A stretch of DNA of 64,000 nt, taken from positions 2,907,501 through 2,971,500 of the forward strand of contig NZ_CP013023.1 in the NCBI RefSeq assembly GCF_001421015.2, given 5' to 3'. Shown here piece by piece: positions 59,472 through 64,000 of this stretch. The notes beneath the pieces were generated by a model. The model saw nothing but the letters and a program-made list of their open reading frames with translations, had not been told where the DNA came from and made no database searches. The translations under genes were made by a program, and so were the position numbers. Every line of letters begins with the position of its first letter. Within the stretch, counting starts at the first letter, position 1. Origin of the DNA: Paenibacillus bovis. Lineage in GTDB: Bacteria > Bacillota > Bacilli > Paenibacillales > Paenibacillaceae.

Positions 59472-60204
59472 AAATATATGGGGTAGTCGTACATGGATCG
59501 GCAAAGTGGTCGTGCTGGCTGCTTTGCTTATAGGGACTATTTTTTGTGTCTGGATGGGGCAGCATATCCGGGATTACACCGGTCGATCACTGTACCGTTT
59601 TTTGAACTGGGATATTTTTCTGGCATGGGTTCCTGTGATGCTGGCATTGCTGCTGGATGGAGTATTTTCCTTTTACAGACAGCGCCGGATATCCTGGCCG
59701 CTCCGGATTGTTAGTGGGGTGCTGGTCGTCAGCTGGCTGTTGTTTTATCCGAACTCGGCTTATCTGGTGACAGATATGATTCATCCGTTTGTCCATTACA
59801 AACCCAATGGACGTTTTGTGCATGATCTGGAATTCTGGTATCACCTGTTTCTGTTCGTTACGGCTGCTGTGGTAGGGCTGGGGCTGGGAACGTATTCGCT
59901 GTCTTCCCTGCAGCTGCTTGTTGCGGAGCGTTACGGTGCTGTGCGTTCGTGGGTGTTTGCATGTATTGTGCTTGTACTCAGCAGTATCGGCATTTATATT
60001 GGACGCTTTGTACGCTGGAACAGCTGGGATGTATTTACCGATCCGCATAAGATCTGGAGTGATGTAGTGCATATTGTTGGCGATCCGGCAGAACTACATT
60101 TTATGCTTGTATTTAGCAGCATGATGCTAGTGATTAGTCTGGTAGGCTATCTGGTTATGCGCGGCGGTATGTTTAGGTTACAGGGGAGAAGTTCCCGCTG
60201 GTGA
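59461..60204 (+). CDS. DUF1361 membrane protein
   Basis: A 247-residue protein with about six or seven membrane helices. Diagnostic parts of the family are LNWDIFLAWVPVMLALLLD, WLLFYPNSAYLVTDMIH and GIYIGRFVRWNSWDVF. Function is unknown. Its start lies inside the ADP-ribosylglycohydrolase gene (11-base overlap), so the two are coupled. The stop is 15 bases before the histidine kinase, which may be read from the same transcript. Confidence 0.87.
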   Translation: MRNENIWGSRTWIGKVVVLAALLIGTIFCVWMGQHIRDYTGRSLYRFLNWDIFLAWVPVMLALLLDGVFSFYRQRRISWPLRIVSGVLVVSWLLFYPNSAYLVTDMIHPFVHYKPNGRFVHDLEFWYHLFLFVTAAVVGLGLGTYSLSSLQLLVAERYGAVRSWVFACIVLVLSSIGIYIGRFVRWNSWDVFTDPHKIWSDVVHIVGDPAELHFMLVFSSMMLVISLVGYLVMRGGMFRLQGRSSRW

Positions 60205-60218
60205 GATGAAGGAGTGCG

Positions 60219-61976
60219 ATGAACGTGTACCGCTATAATTTATTTACCAAAATGATTATTCTGCTTGTTGTGATGCTGGTACCTATTATTATTCTCTATA
60301 CGTATTCCAATCAGACGACTACGCATGTACTCCGGCAGGAGCTGAATCAGTCCAATATGAATCAGCTTAGCTTTTTTCAAAATCAGGTGAATACGAATAT
60401 TGAGCTGCTGTCGTCCTGGCCGAATCTGCTGATTCACGACCCGGATGTAGTCAGCTTTAACGATATGTATTTGCAAAATGGATATCTGAATCTGGATTCC
60501 ATTAATCTGGTCAAGCGGATTCAGAGCAAGCTGGCTATCCAGGAAAGTTCGTCCAACTGGAGAGCGCATCTGTCTATTTATTCGCCATCGCTGAAGCGGC
60601 TGGTTACGGACAGTGATGCCGCTTCGGTAGATCCGTCGTCTGCCTCCCGGGATTTCCGCTCGGGCTGGCAGGTGACTCGTGTGCCGGATACGTTATCTTC
60701 CGCGCCGGCACAATTTGTATTTTCCTGGACATCGATTTCGCCGTATAATGCATCGGTGGACTCAGCCGATATCAGCACGGTTATCAAAGTCGAATTTGAT
60801 AGCGGTAACATTCAGGATATGCTGGATAAATTCAAAAGTGACGGACGCCGTGATCCGTTTTATTACAATCCCGGATTGGGTACGATCTATAACCGATCTG
60901 CAGATCATCGGTTAACGGATGCGCTGATCACTGCGATGCATGAACAGCCGCTTAAAGAGATTGAGAGCCGGACGGTTAATGTGAACGGTCAATCCTATAT
61001 GGTCAATGCGGTACGTTCGGAAGTAACCGGCTGGTACATGATTGACTATATTCCGCTCAATGATATTTTGCAGCCGATTCAGGATTCCAACCGACTGTTT
61101 TACCTGTCGGTGATTATACTGCTGCTGATGAGCTTTATTGCTGCGTATCTGCTGTACGCACAGGTGCAGGTGCCCATGCGCCAGCTGATTGTAGGGTTTA
61201 CAAGGCTTAAGCAGGAGGATTATTCGGTGCGGATTACGCCCAGGGGACGCAACGAGTTTGCTTACCTGTCGGATCGGTTTAACTCGATGGTCTCCCAGAT
61301 CCAGACACTGTTTGAACATGTGTATCTGGAGAAGATTCATGTACGGGAAGCACGGCTCAAGCAGCTGCAGTCTCAGATTAATCCGCATTTCTTTTATAAC
61401 TGCTTTTCCTTTATTACGAGTATGGCCAAGCTGAACAATCAGCAGGCGGTCATCGCCATGTCCCAAAATCTATCGCAGTATTATCGATACACGACCCGTC
61501 AGGAGCGTGATCTAGTACCGCTAGCGGAGGAGATGGACTTTGTATCCAATTATCTGGCGATTCAGCAGATGCGGATGGCACGGCTCAACTATAATATTGA
61601 ACTCCAAGAAGCTCTGCAGAGCGTACTGATTCCACCGCTGATGATTCAGCCACTCGTAGAGAATGCTGTGATTCACGGAATCGAACGTTACTCCTCGGCT
61701 GGACAGATTCGGATTAGCGGATACAGGGATGGAGAGCAGTGGGTACTTTCTGTCGAAGATGACGGCAAAGGCATGGAGCCGGAACCGATGCAGCAGCTGC
61801 AGGCTAGCCTGCAAGAGCCGCTTGGAGAAGAGATGGGCTGCGGATTATGGAATGTACATCAGCGGATGCAACTGCGTTTTGGCGAAGGAGCTGGTGTCAC
61901 ATTATCCGCTTCTCCACTGGGTGGTCTGCAGGTAACCCTGCGCTGGCAGAGTGAACCGGTTGACATAACCTCCTGA
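60219..61976 (+). CDS. Sensor histidine kinase (YesM/LytS type)
   Basis: A 585-residue membrane kinase. TM1 about 9-28, an extracellular sensor domain about 30-285, TM2 about 293-315 (LSVIILLLMSFIAAYLL), HAMP about 316-370, and the LytS-type kinase domain: QINPHFFYN with the phosphorylated His390, IQPLVENAVIHG (N box) and VEDDGKGM (G1). This architecture belongs to the YesM family that senses extracellular sugars and pairs with AraC-type response regulators. GAAGGAG lies five bases before the ATG. The partner regulator begins 67 bases after its stop. Confidence 0.93.
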   Translation: MNVYRYNLFTKMIILLVVMLVPIIILYTYSNQTTTHVLRQELNQSNMNQLSFFQNQVNTNIELLSSWPNLLIHDPDVVSFNDMYLQNGYLNLDSINLVKRIQSKLAIQESSSNWRAHLSIYSPSLKRLVTDSDAASVDPSSASRDFRSGWQVTRVPDTLSSAPAQFVFSWTSISPYNASVDSADISTVIKVEFDSGNIQDMLDKFKSDGRRDPFYYNPGLGTIYNRSADHRLTDALITAMHEQPLKEIESRTVNVNGQSYMVNAVRSEVTGWYMIDYIPLNDILQPIQDSNRLFYLSVIILLLMSFIAAYLLYAQVQVPMRQLIVGFTRLKQEDYSVRITPRGRNEFAYLSDRFNSMVSQIQTLFEHVYLEKIHVREARLKQLQSQINPHFFYNCFSFITSMAKLNNQQAVIAMSQNLSQYYRYTTRQERDLVPLAEEMDFVSNYLAIQQMRMARLNYNIELQEALQSVLIPPLMIQPLVENAVIHGIERYSSAGQIRISGYRDGEQWVLSVEDDGKGMEPEPMQQLQASLQEPLGEEMGCGLWNVHQRMQLRFGEGAGVTLSASPLGGLQVTLRWQSEPVDITS

Positions 61977-62043
61977 CCTGAAATTGCTCGCTGCGAATGA
62001 TCATAACAAACAGGTTATTACTGAAATCAGGGAAGTGAACAGA

Positions 62044-63651
62044 ATGGTCAATATTTTACTGGTAGATGACGAATCATATGTAACAGAAAGTCTGGCGCTC
62101 ACTATTCCTTGGGAACAGCTGCGTATTCAGCAGGTCTATCGTGCCGACTCGGTCGATCAGGCACTGGAACTTATGCATCAGCATGAGATCGATATTGTAG
62201 TAACCGATATCCGTATGCCGGATCGTGACGGTCTGGAGCTGCTGAGTGAGATATCACGCCAGTGGCCGGAGGTGCGCACTATGGTGCTAACCGGACATTC
62301 GGATTTTGAATATGCGCAAAAAGCAATCCGGCTCAAAGCAAGTGATTATATCCTCAAGCCGGTAGATGACGAGCAGTTTATCAAAAGCGTCCATACTGCT
62401 GTTCAGGCATTGGAGGAAGAATGGGATCAGCTTGATCGTTATAATCAGCTTTCCTATCGCCGTCAGTCCGAGCTGGAGCTGCTGCGTGAAGGGCTACTGA
62501 GTGACCTGATGCTTGGCCGTGAACCGGGTGAACGAGAGCTGCTGAACCGTCTGGAAAGCTATGAAGTTACACTGCGTCCCGGAGATATCGTCCGCATGCT
62601 ATTTGTTCCTGCCAGTCCATCGCTGCGCGGGATGGAAGAGAGCGAAGCCCGTCTGCTGGAATATGCAGCCGCCAATATTGCAGCCGAAGTATTGGGTCAG
62701 CAGCGTCCGTTATGGTCCGGCAGAGCGCCGCATAACGGACTGGTAATGCTGTGGAAAAGGGATGAGCAGGGGATACCACAGCAGGATGAGCAGCTGCTGG
62801 AGGCGTTTGTGGATAATGCCAACCGCTATCTGAAGCTCCAACTGAATGTGTATGTTAGCGAATGGATCATTTTCCCGGATGGGCTGGCTTCTGCTTATCG
62901 GCAGCTACTGCGTTTTGCACAGGGTTCAGCGGTCTCCGGGGACTCCCGTGTTCATTCCGTACAGCCACAGCACCATACACTGGAACGTCCGGCAATCAAC
63001 AAATATATGGAGCCGCTGTATCGTCCGCCTACCTTGATCCATCTGCTGGAATCAGGCCAATGGGATACCGCACGAGAAAAGCTGACGGGTGTACTGGATT
63101 CGCTGGAATCCCTGCCGCTGACTCATGAGCAGCTGTACGAAGTATATCTGGCAGTGAGCAATGCGCTGGTCTATATGGCGCATCATCATGGGCATGTACT
63201 GCCAGCCAATGATTCGGGCGGACTGGATCCTTTTGCTGCCCAGCATATCACAGGGTCCCTGGATCGGCTGCGCAGCTGGTGCATGGATGTACTGACCCGG
63301 ATGGAAGGACAGCGCAGCTCATCTGTAGAGCCGAGTCGCAGCCGGATCGTCAAGCAGGTACAGGAGATTGTCGCCGGTCATCTGGGACAGGATGTATCTG
63401 TCAAAAATATTGCCGATCGCGTATTTCTGCATCCGGTCTATCTGTCCAAAATTTACAAGGCAGAGACCGGTGAGGGATTGGGCGATTATATTATCCGTAT
63501 CCGTATGGAAAAAGCATTGTATCTGCTTAAGCATACGAATCATAAAATCTATGAAATTACGGCTGAACTGGGCTATCAGAATCCGCAGTATTTCAGCAAA
63601 TTATTCAAAAAGCACTATGGCATGACCCCGAATGAATTCAGGGACAAGTAA
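62044..63651 (+). CDS. AraC-type response regulator (YesN type)
   Basis: A 535-residue regulator. Receiver domain about 1-120 with acidic pocket DDES, phosphoacceptor Asp55 in VVTDIRMPD, and the Lys in YILKPVDDEQ. A middle region of about 300 residues has no clear motif. The C-terminal AraC double helix-turn-helix (about 430-535) has VKNIADRVFLHPVYLSKIYKAETGEG and ELGYQNPQYFSKLFKKHYGMTP. Start ATG 62044 has AGGGAAG upstream; the longer frame is unsupported. With the kinase it most likely controls the solute-binding-protein gene downstream. Confidence 0.93.
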   Translation: MVNILLVDDESYVTESLALTIPWEQLRIQQVYRADSVDQALELMHQHEIDIVVTDIRMPDRDGLELLSEISRQWPEVRTMVLTGHSDFEYAQKAIRLKASDYILKPVDDEQFIKSVHTAVQALEEEWDQLDRYNQLSYRRQSELELLREGLLSDLMLGREPGERELLNRLESYEVTLRPGDIVRMLFVPASPSLRGMEESEARLLEYAAANIAAEVLGQQRPLWSGRAPHNGLVMLWKRDEQGIPQQDEQLLEAFVDNANRYLKLQLNVYVSEWIIFPDGLASAYRQLLRFAQGSAVSGDSRVHSVQPQHHTLERPAINKYMEPLYRPPTLIHLLESGQWDTAREKLTGVLDSLESLPLTHEQLYEVYLAVSNALVYMAHHHGHVLPANDSGGLDPFAAQHITGSLDRLRSWCMDVLTRMEGQRSSSVEPSRSRIVKQVQEIVAGHLGQDVSVKNIADRVFLHPVYLSKIYKAETGEGLGDYIIRIRMEKALYLLKHTNHKIYEITAELGYQNPQYFSKLFKKHYGMTPNEFRDK

Positions 63652-63791
63652 TTGCTTGCAAAAGGTGCAGGAATGTTAATTTCGTGACATAGGATATGTG
63701 CGCTCTCCCACTTATAATAAAAATATGAACAGCAAGCCAACATAAACATCACCATCCAAATAAGCACGGTCCAAGTTAAAGGGGGAGCAAC

Positions 63792-64000
63792 ATGGGAATC
63801 AAAAAAACCGCTGCGGTTTTGCTGACAACAGTACTTACCGCAGCCACACTTGCCGCATGTGGAGGCGGTACCGGAAGCAGCAATTCCGCATCGGCCACTA
63901 CTGAAAACGCATACAAGGAAAAATACGATCCGCCGGTAACGATCAGCACCGTATGGGGTATTGATCCATCACTCAAATTCAAAAACGGCGAATCGGCTGA
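63792..64000 (+). CDS. Extracellular solute-binding lipoprotein, N-terminal part
   Basis: The first 69 residues of a lipoprotein, cut by the window. MGIKKTAAVLL, hydrophobic core, lipobox LAAC with the modified Cys23, then a Gly/Ser linker and the start of a folded domain (KYDPPVTISTVWG). Behind a YesM/YesN pair, this is typical of ABC importers for oligosaccharides in Paenibacillus, with permease genes expected to the right. AAAGGGGGAG precedes the ATG. A TATAAT at about 63712-63717 may be its -10, but no good -35 is visible. Confidence 0.85.
   Translation, partial: MGIKKTAAVLLTTVLTAATLAACGGGTGSSNSASATTENAYKEKYDPPVTISTVWGIDPSLKFKNGESA

Overview
The window looks like a chromosomal stretch of a Paenibacillus-type member of the Bacillota. 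This is judged only from gene content and signals: strong AGGAGG-type ribosome sites with many GTG and TTG starts, an L-rhamnose operon with an aldolase/dehydrogenase fusion, lutABC, a zinc-independent S14 behind a Zur box, YesM/YesN-type two-component genes beside a sugar-type lipoprotein, catabolite-response (cre) sites, a RAT antiterminator and a purine riboswitch. No rRNA, tRNA, insertion sequence, phage gene or CRISPR array was seen. I find 56 genes; the catalase at the left edge and the solute-binding lipoprotein at the right edge are cut by the window.

Layout. 1-6.1 kb: catalase end, small protein, Ca2+-type P-ATPase, a 56-residue acidic minus-strand gene, and a ring-cleaving dioxygenase. 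6.2-12 kb: rhamnose operon (aldolase/SDR fusion, isomerase, kinase, DeoR regulator). 12.3-15.3 kb: lutABC for L-lactate oxidation. 15.4-23.4 kb: LCP cell-wall protein, two MFS exporters (one with an ArsR regulator), rpsN2, and a secreted carboxylesterase under a RAT/terminator switch. 23.5-27.7 kb: a polyphosphate pair (CHAD protein and PPK2), two Nudix hydrolases and an unknown protein. 27.8-28.05 kb: a 29-copy heptamer repeat. 28-32.4 kb: a divergent sugar cassette (DeoC against FGGY kinase and SDR, plus a GntR/UTRA regulator) sharing one operator sequence at three promoters. 32.7-37.3 kb: AT-rich DUF3298 protein, GH30 glycosidase with a full cre match, small unknown proteins and a TIM-barrel isomerase. 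37.5-39.4 kb: a purine-type riboswitch, wired as an ON switch, ahead of an FAD-dependent dehydrogenase. 39.6-45.4 kb: S9-type hydrolase, 5-oxoprolinase operon pxpBCA with an EamA transporter, and an RNA-methylase-like gene. 45.6-53.5 kb: oligoendopeptidase F, GH2 glycosidase, an HD-Nudix fusion overlapping a GNAT gene, VanZ-like protein, MFS transporter. 53.7-56.7 kb (minus strand): LD-carboxypeptidase, aldo/keto reductase, ABC ATPase. 57-60.2 kb: anchored protein, immunity-like protein, ADP-ribosylglycohydrolase, DUF1361 protein. 60.2-64 kb: histidine kinase, AraC-type response regulator, lipoprotein.

How it works together. Much of the content handles plant-derived carbon: rhamnose, lactate, the GH30 and GH2 substrates and a polyol or deoxy-sugar cassette. 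Several of these carry cre-like sites. The most unusual items are the riboswitch ahead of the FAD dehydrogenase, the RAT switch in front of an esterase instead of a PTS operon, the YqeK-like HD domain fused to Nudix, the three-operator sugar regulon, and the nine-G tract that sets the lutA/lutB junction.
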